Assembly: GCF_026343295.1 (NCBI RefSeq)
Contig: NZ_JAPELY010000001.1
Coordinates: forward strand, 1,798,001-1,862,000
Reading direction: 5' to 3'
Source of the DNA: Streptomyces sp. NBC_00083
Lineage (GTDB): Bacteria > Actinomycetota > Actinomycetes > Streptomycetales > Streptomycetaceae
DNA length: 64,000 nt
The notes beneath the pieces were generated by a model. It searched no databases. It was not told the origin of the DNA and saw only the letters and a program-made list of their open reading frames with translations. The translations under genes and the position numbers were made by a program. Shown here one piece after another: positions 25,075-33,774 of the stretch (position 1 is the first letter of the stretch; each line of letters starts with the position of its first letter).

Positions 25075-25763
25075 GCCACCCGCAGGAAGGCGAGGACGGC
25101 ACACAGCGGCTGCCCGTCATCGAGCAGGGCGACGGGCCGGGCCACGGCCCCGGCCTCGACCAGGCCGTCTCGGCCGCCGGGTACGACGCGGTGCCGGTCC
25201 TCGCCGACGGCGAGGGCGGCAGGGCCGGGCGCTTCTGGTCGGTCCGCCGGGTGCCGTCCGCGTTGCTCGCGCTGGTGATCCTGGCCGGGGCCGGGCTGCT
25301 GCTCTACGACGTCGCCGCGGTGCGCGCCCACCGCTCCGCGATGAGCTGGCGGGTGCGGCTCGCCGACTGGCTGGCCACCCACCCCGTCGACGATGTGGCG
25401 GTCCTCGCCGGCGCCGCCGCCGTGGCGGCCATCGGCATCTGGCTCGTCGTGCTCGCCGTCACCCCGGGGCTGCGGAGCATCCTGCCGATGCGGCGCCCCT
25501 CGCCCGCCGTGCACGCCGGGCTCGACCGGGCCGCGGCGGCGCTCGTGCTGCGGGACCGTGCGATGGAGGTGTCCGGCATCCAGTCGGCGCGGGTCCGCAT
25601 GGGCCGCCGCCGCGTCGTGGTGCGCGCCCATTCGCACTTCCGTGAACTCGACGACGTACGGGCCGACTTGGACGCGGCGCTCGGCGCCGGGATCCGGGAG
25701 CTCGGCCTGGCCGGGCCGCCCGGACTCGCGGTGCGGGTGAACCGCCCGGTACGGAAGGGCTGA
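25071..25763 (+). CDS. DUF6286-like membrane protein of the Asp23 cluster
   Basis: 230 residues from ATG 25071 (GGGGGAGGATCC upstream). A disordered 50-residue head is followed by two membrane spans, VPSALLALVILAGAGLLLYDVAAV and VAVLAGAAAVAAIGIWLVVLAVTPGL, and a soluble C-terminal domain with a beta-alpha pattern (ALVLRDRAMEVSGIQSARVRMGRRRVVVRAHSHF). Stop/start overlaps with the preceding gene suggest equal production. Probably a membrane partner for the Asp23 proteins; this rests on context. Confidence 0.82.
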   Translation: MSHPQEGEDGTQRLPVIEQGDGPGHGPGLDQAVSAAGYDAVPVLADGEGGRAGRFWSVRRVPSALLALVILAGAGLLLYDVAAVRAHRSAMSWRVRLADWLATHPVDDVAVLAGAAAVAAIGIWLVVLAVTPGLRSILPMRRPSPAVHAGLDRAAAALVLRDRAMEVSGIQSARVRMGRRRVVVRAHSHFRELDDVRADLDAALGAGIRELGLAGPPGLAVRVNRPVRKG

Positions 25764-25766
25764 GCC

Positions 25767-26345
25767 ATGCTGCGAACGGTCAACCGGGTAGTGCTCGGCC
25801 TCGTCGGCCTCGTGCTGTTCCTCGCGGGCGGCGCGGTGCTCGCCGCCGGGTTCGGCGCCCCCGTGCCGTCGTGGTGGCCCTGGGCCACCCGGCACGAGGT
25901 GCTCCTGAGCCGGTACCGGCGCCACCACTGGCGCGAGCAGGACTGGTGGTGGCCGGTGGTCATCGCCGTCCTCGCGCTGCTCGTACTGCTCGCCCTGTGG
26001 TGGCTGTTCGCGCAGCTGCGCCGGGCCCGGCTGGCCGAGGTCCTGGTGGACTCCGGCGACGGCGAGGGCGCGCTGCTGCGGGGCCGCGCCCTCGAAGCGG
26101 TGCTCGCGGGCGAGGCGGAGACGCTGGACGGGGTGGCGCGGGCGCAGGCCGTCCTGGTCGGCAAGCGGACCGCGCCGGCCGCGCGCGTGGCCATGCTCCT
26201 GGAACCGCACGCCCAGCCGGCCGCCGCCCTCGTCCACCTCGACGGGCAGGCCCTCGCTCACGCGCGGGACTCGGCGGGGCTCGCGGAGCTGCCCGCCGAG
26301 GTCCGGCTGCGCGCGGTCAAACACCGCGCCCGGCGCGTGAGCTGA
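25767..26345 (+). CDS. Alkaline shock response membrane anchor protein AmaP-like
   Basis: 192 residues with two membrane spans: RVVLGLVGLVLFLAGGAVLAAGF and WWWPVVIAVLALLVLLALWWLFAQL, then a soluble domain ending ARRVS. Between the spans lies a Trp-rich segment (SWWPWATRHE). The organisation matches AmaP, the anchor that recruits Asp23 to the membrane. AAGGG before ATG. Last gene of the cluster and convergent with the SDR gene with 15 bp between. Confidence 0.85.
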   Translation: MLRTVNRVVLGLVGLVLFLAGGAVLAAGFGAPVPSWWPWATRHEVLLSRYRRHHWREQDWWWPVVIAVLALLVLLALWWLFAQLRRARLAEVLVDSGDGEGALLRGRALEAVLAGEAETLDGVARAQAVLVGKRTAPAARVAMLLEPHAQPAAALVHLDGQALAHARDSAGLAELPAEVRLRAVKHRARRVS

Positions 26346-26360
26346 GCGGGCCGCCCCGGC

Positions 26361-27116
26361 TCAGAAGCCGTGCCGTGCCCCGCCGTCCACCGGCACCATG
26401 ATGCCGGTGAGGTACGAGGCGGCGGGGGAGAGCAGGAAGGCCGCCGTGCGGCCGAACTCCTCCGGGGTGCCGTAGCGGCGCAGCGGGATCCGCGCCTCAT
26501 TGGCCGCGCGGGTCGCCTCCGCGTCCCCGGACAGCTCGTCCAGCTGGCGGACCCGGTCCGTGTCGATCCGGGCCGGCAGGAGCCCCACGACACGGATGCC
26601 GCGCGGCCCCAGCTCGTCGGCGAGCGACTTGGCGAACCCGGCGAGCCCGGGGCGCAGCCCGTTGGAGAGGGTCAGGCCCGGGATCGGCTCGTGCACGGAG
26701 CCGGAGAGCACGAAGCCGATCACCCCGCCCTCGTCGAGCTCCCCGGCGGCCGTGCGCGCGATGCGGACCGCGCCGAGGAACACCGACTCGAAGGCCGACT
26801 GCCACTGCTCGTCGGTGTTGTCCGCGACGAAGCCCGGCGCCGGGCCGCCCACGCTGATCAGGAGGCCGTCGAAGCGCCCGAAGTGCTCGCGGGCGGCGGC
26901 GACGAGCCGTCCCGCCGACGCCGGGTCGGCGTTGTCGGAGACCACCGGCAGCGCGCCGGGGCCGAGTTCGGCGGCGGCCTCCTTCAGCGTCTTCTCGTCG
27001 CGGCCGGTGATGACCGCCTTCGCGCCGTCCGCGACGAGCGCGCGGGCGGCGGCCAGGCCGAGGCCGCGGGAGGCGCCGGTCACTACGTACACACGGTCCT
27101 TCAGTCCAAGATCCAT
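26361..27116 (-). CDS. Atypical short-chain dehydrogenase/reductase
   Basis: 251 residues. Rossmann start VYVVTGASRGLGLAAARALVADGA (TGxxxGxG), LLISVGGPAPG in place of NNAG, and PVDGGARHGF at the end. In the position of the catalytic YxxxK, the sequence is PGLTLSNGLRPGLAGFAKSL, so neither Tyr nor Lys is present. Proteins with this variant are annotated as 3-oxoacyl-ACP reductases, yet the usual mechanism cannot apply as it stands. It begins 4 bp after the GH15 gene ends, so the two form an operon. Confidence 0.88.
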   Translation of the reverse strand: MDLGLKDRVYVVTGASRGLGLAAARALVADGAKAVITGRDEKTLKEAAAELGPGALPVVSDNADPASAGRLVAAAREHFGRFDGLLISVGGPAPGFVADNTDEQWQSAFESVFLGAVRIARTAAGELDEGGVIGFVLSGSVHEPIPGLTLSNGLRPGLAGFAKSLADELGPRGIRVVGLLPARIDTDRVRQLDELSGDAEATRAANEARIPLRRYGTPEEFGRTAAFLLSPAASYLTGIMVPVDGGARHGF

Positions 27117-27120
27117 GGAC

Positions 27121-28935
27121 CTATCCTGCCTCGTCGCCGCAGTCCGGCTCCAGCGCGCAGGCGGTGGCGACGAGACCGATGTGGCTGAAGGCCTGCGGGA
27201 AGTTGCCGAGCTGCCGGCCGGCCACCGGGTCGTACTCCTCGGCGAGCAGCCCCACGTCGTTGCGGAGGGTGAGGAGCCGCTCGAACATCTCCCGCGCCTC
27301 CTTCTCACGGCCGATCAGACGCAGCGCGTCCGCCATCCAGAACGAGCAGACCAGGAAGGTGCCCTCGTCGCCCGGCAGACCGTCCACGTCGGCGGCTTCC
27401 CCGTCGGTGCTGTAGCGGCGTACGAACCCGCCCTGGCCCAGCTCCGCCTGGATCGCCTCGACGGTGCCGACCACGCGGGGGTCGTCCGCGGGGAGGAAGC
27501 CGACGCGCGGGATGAGCAGGGTCGCCGCGTCCAGCTCCGCGGAGCCGTACGCCTGCGTGAAGGTGTTGCGGACCGGGTCGAAGCCCTTCTCGCACACCTC
27601 CTGGTGCACCGCGTCCCGCATCCGCCGCCAGCGGTCCGCGTCGCCGCGCAGGGCGGGCTCCTCCTCCAGGGTGCGCACCGCGCGGTCGGCCGCCACCCAC
27701 GCCATCACCTTGGAGTGGACGAAGTGCCGGCGCGGCCCGCGCACCTCCCACAGGCCCTCGTCCGGCTCCCGCCACCGCTCCTCCAGGAAGCCGAGCAGGC
27801 TGAGCTGGATGTTCCAGGCGTGTGCCTCGCTCTTGAGCCCGGCCCGGCGCGCCAGATACAGCGAGTCGACGACCTCCCCGTACACATCGAGCTGCAGCTG
27901 GTCGACGGCGGCGTTGCCGATCCGGACCGGCGCCGACCCGAAGTGGCCTTTCAGCCAGGGTAGTTCACTCTCCGGAAGCCTGCGTTCGCCGGCGATCCCG
28001 TACATGATCTGGAGGTCGGCCGGGTCGCCCGCGACGGCGCGCAGCAGCCAGTCCCGCCACTGCGCGGCCTCGTCGAGGTAGCCCGCGGAGAGCAGCGATT
28101 CGAGGGTGAGGGTGGAGTCGCGCAGCCAGCAGTAGCGGTAGTCCCAGTTGCGGATGCCGCCGATCTCCTCGGGCAGCGAGGTGGTGGGCGCCGCCACGAT
28201 GCCGCCGGTGGGCGCGTAGGTGAGGGCCTTGAGGGTGATGAGGGAGCGCATCACGGCGTCCCGGTAGGGCCCCTGGTAGCGGCAGCGCCCCGCCCACTCC
28301 CGCCAGTCGGCGAGGGACTGCTCCAGGGACTCGTAGGGGTCGATGAGGTCGGGGCGCGGCTCGTGCGAGGCGTGCCAGGTGAGGACGAAGGCGACCTTCT
28401 CGCCCTCGCCGACCGTGAACGACGAGCGGGTGCTCATGTCCTGGCCCCACGTCTCGACCTCGGGGTCGCTGCGCAGCCACGCCGAGTCGGGTCCAGCGAT
28501 CGCGACCCGGTGCCCGTCAGAGCGCCGCATCCAGGGCACCACATGGCCGTGGTCGAAGCGGAGCCGCAGGACGGAGCCCATCTCGACGGTGCCGCTGACG
28601 CCCTCCACGATGCGGACGACATCGGGGGCGACATCGCGCTGCGGCATGAAGTCGATGACCTTCACCGTGCCGGTGCGGGTCTCCCAGTAGGTCTCGAGGA
28701 CGAGCGAGTCGTCCGCGTAGGCGCGCCGGGAACACTGGCCCGCCCGGCCGGCCTCGACGGGGGCGATCCGCCAGTGGCCGTTGTCCTCGTCGCCGAGCAG
28801 CGCCGCGAAACAGGCGGCGGAGTCGAAGCGGGGCAGGCAGAGCCAGTCGACTGATCCGTCGCGGCCGACGAGGGCGGCGGTCTGCAGATCGCCGATGAGG
28901 GCGTAGTCCTCGATGCGCTGTGTACGTTGGGTCAC
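27121..28935 (-). CDS. Glycoside hydrolase family 15 protein, trehalase-like
   Basis: 604 residues. The N-terminal beta-sandwich domain begins RIEDYALIGDLQTAALVGRDGSVDWLCLPRFDS, typical of the GH15 group that includes mycobacterial trehalase. The (alpha/alpha)6 barrel carries IGGIRNWDYRYCWLRDSTLTLESLL and the C-terminal VCSFWMADALRLIGREKEAREMFERLL, NFPQAFSHIGLV. It may hydrolyse trehalose or an alpha-glucan. No signal peptide, therefore cytoplasmic. Followed by the atypical SDR after 4 bp. Confidence 0.9.
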   Translation of the reverse strand: MTQRTQRIEDYALIGDLQTAALVGRDGSVDWLCLPRFDSAACFAALLGDEDNGHWRIAPVEAGRAGQCSRRAYADDSLVLETYWETRTGTVKVIDFMPQRDVAPDVVRIVEGVSGTVEMGSVLRLRFDHGHVVPWMRRSDGHRVAIAGPDSAWLRSDPEVETWGQDMSTRSSFTVGEGEKVAFVLTWHASHEPRPDLIDPYESLEQSLADWREWAGRCRYQGPYRDAVMRSLITLKALTYAPTGGIVAAPTTSLPEEIGGIRNWDYRYCWLRDSTLTLESLLSAGYLDEAAQWRDWLLRAVAGDPADLQIMYGIAGERRLPESELPWLKGHFGSAPVRIGNAAVDQLQLDVYGEVVDSLYLARRAGLKSEAHAWNIQLSLLGFLEERWREPDEGLWEVRGPRRHFVHSKVMAWVAADRAVRTLEEEPALRGDADRWRRMRDAVHQEVCEKGFDPVRNTFTQAYGSAELDAATLLIPRVGFLPADDPRVVGTVEAIQAELGQGGFVRRYSTDGEAADVDGLPGDEGTFLVCSFWMADALRLIGREKEAREMFERLLTLRNDVGLLAEEYDPVAGRQLGNFPQAFSHIGLVATACALEPDCGDEAG

Positions 28936-28997
28936 GCCAAGGCGTGTTCCCGGCCAGACAAATTGCTAAGCAGCGCGGGCTCCCGCACCACTCCCCG

Positions 28998-29786
28998 CTA
29001 GGCGGCCGCGTGCTCCGGCACCACCGCGGGCTCGGCCTTCGCGGCCTCGCGGTCCTGCTTCTCCCGGCGTACGAGGATGAACCAGCCGACCGGCACCGCG
29101 GCGGAGAACAGCCACCACTGAACGGCGTACGCCATGTGCGGGCCGATGGAGCTGTCGTCGGGGGCCGGGATCAGTTCGGGCGAGTCGTCCGGCGGTTCGG
29201 GCGCGGTCTGCTCGATGTAGCCGCCGAGCACCGGACGGCCGAGCGCCTTGGTCTGCTGGGCGCTGCTGATCAGCATGACCTGCCGGGGCGGCAGGCCCTT
29301 GACGTCCTTGATGCCGCTGGCCGCGGTCGTCTGGTCGGCCATCAGACGGCCGGTGATGGTGACCTTGCCGCGGGGCGGCGGCGGGATCTTGGGGAAGTCC
29401 AGCTGGTTGCCGTTGTCGGCGATCCAGCCCCGGTTGACCAGCACGGTGGGACCGTCGGCGAGGACGAACGGGGTGAGCACGTGGTAGCCGACCCGGCCGT
29501 CGGCCGCGGTCCTGCGCCGCACGACGACCTCGTCGGCGGTGTCCCAGGTGCCGGTGGCGCTGACCTTGCGCCAGTAGTCCGAGCGCGGCACGGTGTGGCC
29601 CGGCGAGGTCAGCTCGGTCACCGCGACCGGCTGCGCCTTCAGGTTGTCGGCGATCAGGGTGTTCTGGGCGACCTTGTGCTCATGGCGGTGCAGTTGCCAG
29701 AAGCCCAGCTCGATCATCGTGGGGATGAGAGCCAGGGCCAGAAGGGTGACGAGCACCCACTGCCGGGACAACAGGAAGCGGTACAC
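28998..29786 (-). CDS. SURF1 family cytochrome oxidase assembly protein
   Basis: 262 residues from GTG at 29786. N-terminal span WVLVTLLALALIPTMIELGFWQLHRHEHK, C-terminal span MAYAVQWWLFSAAVPVGWFILV, and an extracytoplasmic domain with RRTAADGRVGYHVLTPFVLADGPTVLVNRGWI. The pair of spans with PHMAYAVQWW is characteristic of SURF1 (heme a3 insertion in cytochrome c oxidase). The start is uncertain because no good Shine-Dalgarno is visible. Extended upstream frames give no further homology. Confidence 0.9.
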   Translation of the reverse strand: MYRFLLSRQWVLVTLLALALIPTMIELGFWQLHRHEHKVAQNTLIADNLKAQPVAVTELTSPGHTVPRSDYWRKVSATGTWDTADEVVVRRRTAADGRVGYHVLTPFVLADGPTVLVNRGWIADNGNQLDFPKIPPPPRGKVTITGRLMADQTTAASGIKDVKGLPPRQVMLISSAQQTKALGRPVLGGYIEQTAPEPPDDSPELIPAPDDSSIGPHMAYAVQWWLFSAAVPVGWFILVRREKQDREAAKAEPAVVPEHAAA

Positions 29787-29845
29787 CCCATGACCGTACA
29801 ACTCGGGCCATGGGGTGCGCTGAGTGGGGTGGGGGAGCGCAGGGG

Positions 29846-30079
29846 TCAGACTTTGTCGACGATGCCCGCCTTTCCCTCCGCGCGGGCGCAGTGCGCCCCG
29901 CAGAACCATGAGCCCTCGACCTCGACCCCCTGGCCGATGATCTGGACCCGGCAGTGCTCACAGATGGGCGCCATGCGGTGGATGGCGCACGAGAAGCAGT
30001 CGAAGACGTGCACCGCCCCCTGCGCGTGCACCTCGAAGGACATCCCGTAGTCGTTTCCGCAGACCTCGCAACGTGCCAT
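29846..30079 (-). CDS. Small zinc-ribbon protein
   Basis: 77 residues with Cys pairs CEVCGNDYG, FDCFSCAIHRMAPICEHC and WFCGAHC, so probably two zinc sites. Start ATG 30079. The spacing between Cys pairs resembles MYM or LIM-like ribbons seen in actinomycete proteins annotated as 'hypothetical protein'. No target known. It lies 53 bp downstream of the exonuclease gene and 59 bp before SURF1 on the same strand. Confidence 0.82.
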   Translation of the reverse strand: MARCEVCGNDYGMSFEVHAQGAVHVFDCFSCAIHRMAPICEHCRVQIIGQGVEVEGSWFCGAHCARAEGKAGIVDKV

Positions 30080-30132
30080 GCGCCACAGGGTGGAGGGTGC
30101 GCGGCGCGCGCCGTGGGCGCCGCGCCCGGCAC

Positions 30133-31113
30133 TCACCCGTCTGCCGGTGTCACGTCCCGGAGCAACTGGGTGAAGGCGGCCTCGTCGACGACGGGCGTGC
30201 CGAACGACTTCGCCTTGACCGTCTTGGAGGTGGCCGAGTCGGGGTCGTTGGTGACGAGCAGGCTGGTGAGGCGCGAGACGCTCGTCGCCACGTGGAGCCC
30301 CGCCTCGACGGCCCGGTCCTCCAGGAGCTCCCGGTCGACGGAGGTGTCCCCGGAGAACGCGACCCGCATGCCCTGCTGCAGCGGCCGGTCCGGCTCGTAC
30401 CGCCCCGGGTTGGGGTGCGGGCAGGCGGGCCGCTTGCGCGAGGCCCGCCAGGTGCCCGATCCGCCCCGGTATGAGGCCTGGTAGCCGATACGCGGCGTGG
30501 CCGGCGTGTCCGTCCACTCGGTGAGCGGCCGGCATTCGAGGAGCGGGAGGCGCACCCCGCCGGCGGCCGCCGCGTGCAGGCTCGGCCGGAACGCCTCCGC
30601 CAGCACCCGCGCGTCGTCGAGCGCGTGGTGGGCGCGCTGCTGCACGACGCCGAAGTGCGCGGCGAGCGACTCCAGCTTGTGGTTGGGGAGCGGGAGCGCC
30701 AGCTCCTTGGAGAGCGCGATGGTGCACAGCCGCTGCTTGACCGGCGCGGTGCGCGTGGCCCGCGCGTACTCCCGCGCGATCATCTGCCAGTCGAAGATCG
30801 CGTTGTGCGCGACCAGGACCCGGCCGTCGAGCCGCGCCGCGAACTCCTCGGCGATCTCCGGGAAGAGCGGGGCGCCTTCGAGCACATCGCTGGTGAGCCC
30901 GTGGATCCACACCGGGCCCGGGTCGCGCTCGGGGTTGACCAGCGTGTACCAGTGGTCCTCGACGTTGCCCTGCGCGTCGAGCCGGTAGACGGCAGCCGAG
31001 ATTATCCGGTCGTCGCGGGCGAGGCCGGTGGTCTCCACGTCGACGACCGCGTACCCCGGTGGGTAGGCGGCCGGCCACGTCGCTGCTGTCGTCAGGTCGT
31101 CGAGCATGGTCAC
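30133..31113 (-). CDS. DEDDh 3'-5' exonuclease with C-terminal BRCT domain (DnaQ-like)
   Basis: 326 residues (GTG 31113 or ATG 31107). The exonuclease motifs are YAVVDVETTGL (ExoI), VLVAHNAIFDWQM (ExoII) and HHALDDARVLAEAF (ExoIII with the His). After a linker of about 60 residues, the tail GMRVAFSGDTSVDRELLEDRAVEAGLHVATSVSRLTSLLVTNDPDSATSKTVKAKSFGTPVVDEAAFTQLL is a BRCT domain. Actinomycete epsilon-like exonucleases of this form may act in repair rather than as core polymerase III subunit. Confidence 0.9.
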   Translation of the reverse strand: MTMLDDLTTAATWPAAYPPGYAVVDVETTGLARDDRIISAAVYRLDAQGNVEDHWYTLVNPERDPGPVWIHGLTSDVLEGAPLFPEIAEEFAARLDGRVLVAHNAIFDWQMIAREYARATRTAPVKQRLCTIALSKELALPLPNHKLESLAAHFGVVQQRAHHALDDARVLAEAFRPSLHAAAAGGVRLPLLECRPLTEWTDTPATPRIGYQASYRGGSGTWRASRKRPACPHPNPGRYEPDRPLQQGMRVAFSGDTSVDRELLEDRAVEAGLHVATSVSRLTSLLVTNDPDSATSKTVKAKSFGTPVVDEAAFTQLLRDVTPADG

Positions 31114-31252
31114 AGAGAATACGGGGCCGCACTGACAGCCCGGCCCGCGCCCGTGGCCGGGACCGAACGCCCCGGGCCGGCCGCCGGGGGCCGGCGCCGC
31201 TCAACTGGCGCCCGGACCAACCGATATGCCCGCCGGTCCGGCAGCCCGCGCG

Positions 31253-31309
31253 CCACCCGTGCGGGTGGCCCGATGAGGCCCGGCCCACACCGCCCCGCGT
31301 CCGCGGGGC
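31253..31309 (-). terminator. Pair of hairpins after the TetR gene
   Basis: CCACCC/GGGTGG (31253-31268, loop GTGC) and GCCCCGCG/CGCGGGGC (31292-31309, loop TC) lie within the 214-bp gap between the exonuclease and TetR genes. They are placed to end the tetR transcript. The rest of the gap is GC-rich with a further imperfect repeat (GCCGGACC type). Confidence 0.5.
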
Positions 31310-31327
31310 CCTTCGCCCGGCCCGCGG

Positions 31328-31954
31328 CTACTCCTCCCGGTCCCTCAGGAGCCCGTCCACCAGTGCCCGCACCGAGACCGTGAACAGCCGCTCGTGATCC
31401 GCCGGTGCGGCCAGCGCGCGGGCGAGCGACGGGTCCTGCTCGGCGGTCGCGGTGTGCCACAGCTCCTCCTCGGCCGGGCGCTGCCGCGGGGCGCGCTCCC
31501 GGTTGCGCTCGACCAGGACGTACCCCACCACCTGGAACTGCACGGCCCGCACGGCCTGGGCCGCGCGGGCGCCGCGCAGCCCCGCCGCGTGCACCTCGTG
31601 GACCAGCGCCTGCTGTGCGGGCAGGAACATCCGCTCGGTCAGGCCGCGTTCGTGCACCATCGCGATGAGATGGGGCCGGGCCCGCAGCTCGCGGCGCAGG
31701 GTGCGGGCCACCGACACCACGCGCGCCGCCGGGGTGCGCCCGCGCGGCTGGATCTCGCCGAGCTCCTCGACGGTCCGCTCGACCAGCGCGTCCAGGAGCG
31801 ACTCGCGGTTGCCGACGTGCCAGTAGATCGAGGTGACGGCGGTGCCCAGCTCGGCGGCCAGCCCCCGCATGGTCAGGGCGGCCGGGCCGTGCCGCCTGAC
31901 CAGGGATCCGGCCGCGACGAGGATCTCCTCCCGGGTGAGCGACTCACGCGCCAT
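31328..31954 (-). CDS. TetR family transcriptional regulator
   Basis: 208 residues. HTH ESLTREEILVAAGSLVRRHGPAALTMRGLAAELGTAVTSIYWHVGNRESLLDALVERTV is complete, then an effector-binding domain rich in Arg and Ala. ATG 31954 has GAGGGAGCA upstream. Divergent from the acetoacetate decarboxylase operon with 122 bp between; a palindrome there overlaps a plausible promoter, so local repression of both transcripts is expected. Ligand unknown. Confidence 0.92.
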   Translation of the reverse strand: MARESLTREEILVAAGSLVRRHGPAALTMRGLAAELGTAVTSIYWHVGNRESLLDALVERTVEELGEIQPRGRTPAARVVSVARTLRRELRARPHLIAMVHERGLTERMFLPAQQALVHEVHAAGLRGARAAQAVRAVQFQVVGYVLVERNRERAPRQRPAEEELWHTATAEQDPSLARALAAPADHERLFTVSVRALVDGLLRDREE

Positions 31955-31991
31955 ATCTGATGCTCCCTCAATTCTGGTGCCCGCACGGCCC

Positions 31992-32027
31992 TTTACCCTT
32001 CATCGCGCTCGGTGTAACTGTGTTACA
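31992..32027 (+). promoter_or_regulatory. Promoter and TetR-type operator of the catabolic operon
   Basis: TTTACC (31992-31997) and TAACTG (32015-32020) are 17 bp apart and could be the -35 and -10. The perfect palindrome TGTAACTGTGTTACA (32013-32027, 6-bp arms, 3-bp centre) covers the -10 element. Binding of the divergent TetR protein here would block polymerase. Confidence 0.55.
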
Positions 32028-32076
32028 GACCCCGGGAAGTGACCGGTGTGGAACAGCCTGCGAAGGGTGGTACGAC

Positions 32077-32874
32077 ATGGCACGCGTACGGTACGGGGCG
32101 CGCACCGAGGCCGAGATCCAGGCCGCGCGCACCGCGAGTTCCCAGCTCCCCGACATCTGGTCGACCGGCGTGGTGGCCGTCTGGGAGAGCGACCCCGACG
32201 CGGTCGCGGCGGTGCTCCCGCCGCCGCTCAAGCCCGCCGAGCGCCCGCTGGTGCGGGCCAACATCAGCAAGGTCGACCTGCCCGGCTATCCGCTCGGCGC
32301 CGGCTCGGTGGCGGTCGCCGCCGTGCACGACGGGCAGGAGGGCTGGTATCCGCTGGTCATGCCGATGACCCACGAGCGGGCCCTGATCGGCGGGCGCGAG
32401 GTGTTCGGCGAACCGAAGAAGCTCGGCGAGGTGGCCGTCGAACGCGACGGTCTGGTCGTACGCGCCTCGCTCGCCCGGCACGGCATCGCCTTCGTCGAGG
32501 TGCGCGGCGCGGTGGACGGCCCGCTGCCGCTGCCCGAGCCGACGCGGAAGACCGACTTCTACTTCAAGTTCCTGCCGGCCGTCGACGGCGAGGGCTTCGA
32601 CGCCGACCCCGTCCTCGTCCACTGCGTACGCAACGAGAAGGTGCGCAAGCTGGAGAAGGTCACCGGCGACGTGGTGCTGCGCGAGTCGATGTACGACCCG
32701 GTCGCCGACCTTGCGGTGCGCCGCGTCGTCGAGATCACCATCGGCGAGAAGACCACCGACCAGAAGGGCACCGTCGTCGAACGGGTCAGCGCCCAGGCCC
32801 TGTTGCCCTACATCCACCAGCGCTACGACGACCCGCAGCAGATCCTCGACGGGCCGCCCGAGGGGAGCGTCTGA
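32077..32874 (+). CDS. Acetoacetate decarboxylase family protein
   Basis: 265 residues from ATG 32077 (GAAGGGTGG upstream). YPLVMPMTHERALIGGREVFGEPKKLGEVAVERDG contains the Lys-bearing GEPKK segment typical of the family, in which Lys forms a Schiff base with the beta-keto acid. PLVRANISKVDLPGYPLG and DFYFKFLPAVDGEG are also conserved. Homologues act on varied beta-keto or aldol substrates, so the true reaction is open. First gene of a four-gene operon. Confidence 0.85.
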   Translation: MARVRYGARTEAEIQAARTASSQLPDIWSTGVVAVWESDPDAVAAVLPPPLKPAERPLVRANISKVDLPGYPLGAGSVAVAAVHDGQEGWYPLVMPMTHERALIGGREVFGEPKKLGEVAVERDGLVVRASLARHGIAFVEVRGAVDGPLPLPEPTRKTDFYFKFLPAVDGEGFDADPVLVHCVRNEKVRKLEKVTGDVVLRESMYDPVADLAVRRVVEITIGEKTTDQKGTVVERVSAQALLPYIHQRYDDPQQILDGPPEGSV

Positions 32875-32876
32875 GC

Positions 32877-33761
32877 ATGGAGCTGAGGCAGGGGCAGGTG
32901 GCCGTCGTCACCGGCGCGGCGAGCGGGATCGGGCTGGCGATGGCGCGGCGGTTCGCCGCCGAGGGCCTCAGGGTCGTACTCGCCGACGTCGAGGAGGGCG
33001 CCCTGGAGAAGGCGGCCGGCAGTCTCCGCGAGGACGGGGCCGAGGTGCTGGCCCGCACCGTCGACGTCAGCGAGCGGGACTCGGTGCGGGCGCTCGCGGA
33101 CGCCGCGTACGAGACGTTCGGCGCGGTGCACGTGCTGTGCAACAACGCCGGGGTGGGCTCCGGCGCCGAGGGCCGCATGTGGGAGCACGAGGTCAACGAC
33201 TGGAAGTGGGCCTTCGCGGTCAACGTGTGGGGCGTCTTCCACGGCATCCAGGCCTTCGTGCCCCGGATGATCGCGGGCGGCGAGCCGGGCCGGGTCGTCA
33301 ACACCTCCTCCGGCGACGGCGGGATCGCCCCGCTGCCGACGGCGTCCGTGTACGCGGTCACCAAGTCGGCGGTGGTCACGATGACCGAGTCCCTGTACGC
33401 GCACCTCAAGGCGGAGGGCGTCCCGGTCGGCGCCTCGGTGCTCTTCCCCGGGCCGCACATGCTGCGCACCGGCCTGTGGGAGTCGCACCGCAACCGGCCC
33501 GAGCGGTACGCCAAGGAACGGCCGCGCAAGACGCCCTACCGCAGCCTCGGCCAGTGGGAGGCGGCCATGAAGGCGGCCGGCCAGGAGATCGACTTCACCC
33601 CGGTCGAGGCGGTGGCCGAGGAGGTCGTCGACGGGATCCGCGCCGACCGGTTCTGGATGCTCCCTGCGAGCGAGCACAGCGACCGGCAGATCAGGGCGCG
33701 CTCGGCATCGATGCTCGACCGGGCGAACCCGGCATACCTGGAACGCTTCATTCTGGACTGA
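32877..33761 (+). CDS. Short-chain dehydrogenase/reductase
   Basis: 294 residues. TGAASGIGLAMARRFAAEGLRVVLAD (TGxxxGIG and Asp favouring NAD), LCNNAGVGSG, VVNTSSGDGG with catalytic Ser, and YAVTKSAVV as YxxxK. A C-terminal extension of about 60 residues follows the fold. The start is 2 bp after the previous stop (TGAGCATG), so it is coupled. Probably an alcohol or hydroxyacid dehydrogenase of the same pathway. Confidence 0.92.
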   Translation: MELRQGQVAVVTGAASGIGLAMARRFAAEGLRVVLADVEEGALEKAAGSLREDGAEVLARTVDVSERDSVRALADAAYETFGAVHVLCNNAGVGSGAEGRMWEHEVNDWKWAFAVNVWGVFHGIQAFVPRMIAGGEPGRVVNTSSGDGGIAPLPTASVYAVTKSAVVTMTESLYAHLKAEGVPVGASVLFPGPHMLRTGLWESHRNRPERYAKERPRKTPYRSLGQWEAAMKAAGQEIDFTPVEAVAEEVVDGIRADRFWMLPASEHSDRQIRARSASMLDRANPAYLERFILD

Positions 33762-33774
33762 CGAGGGACGTGCG

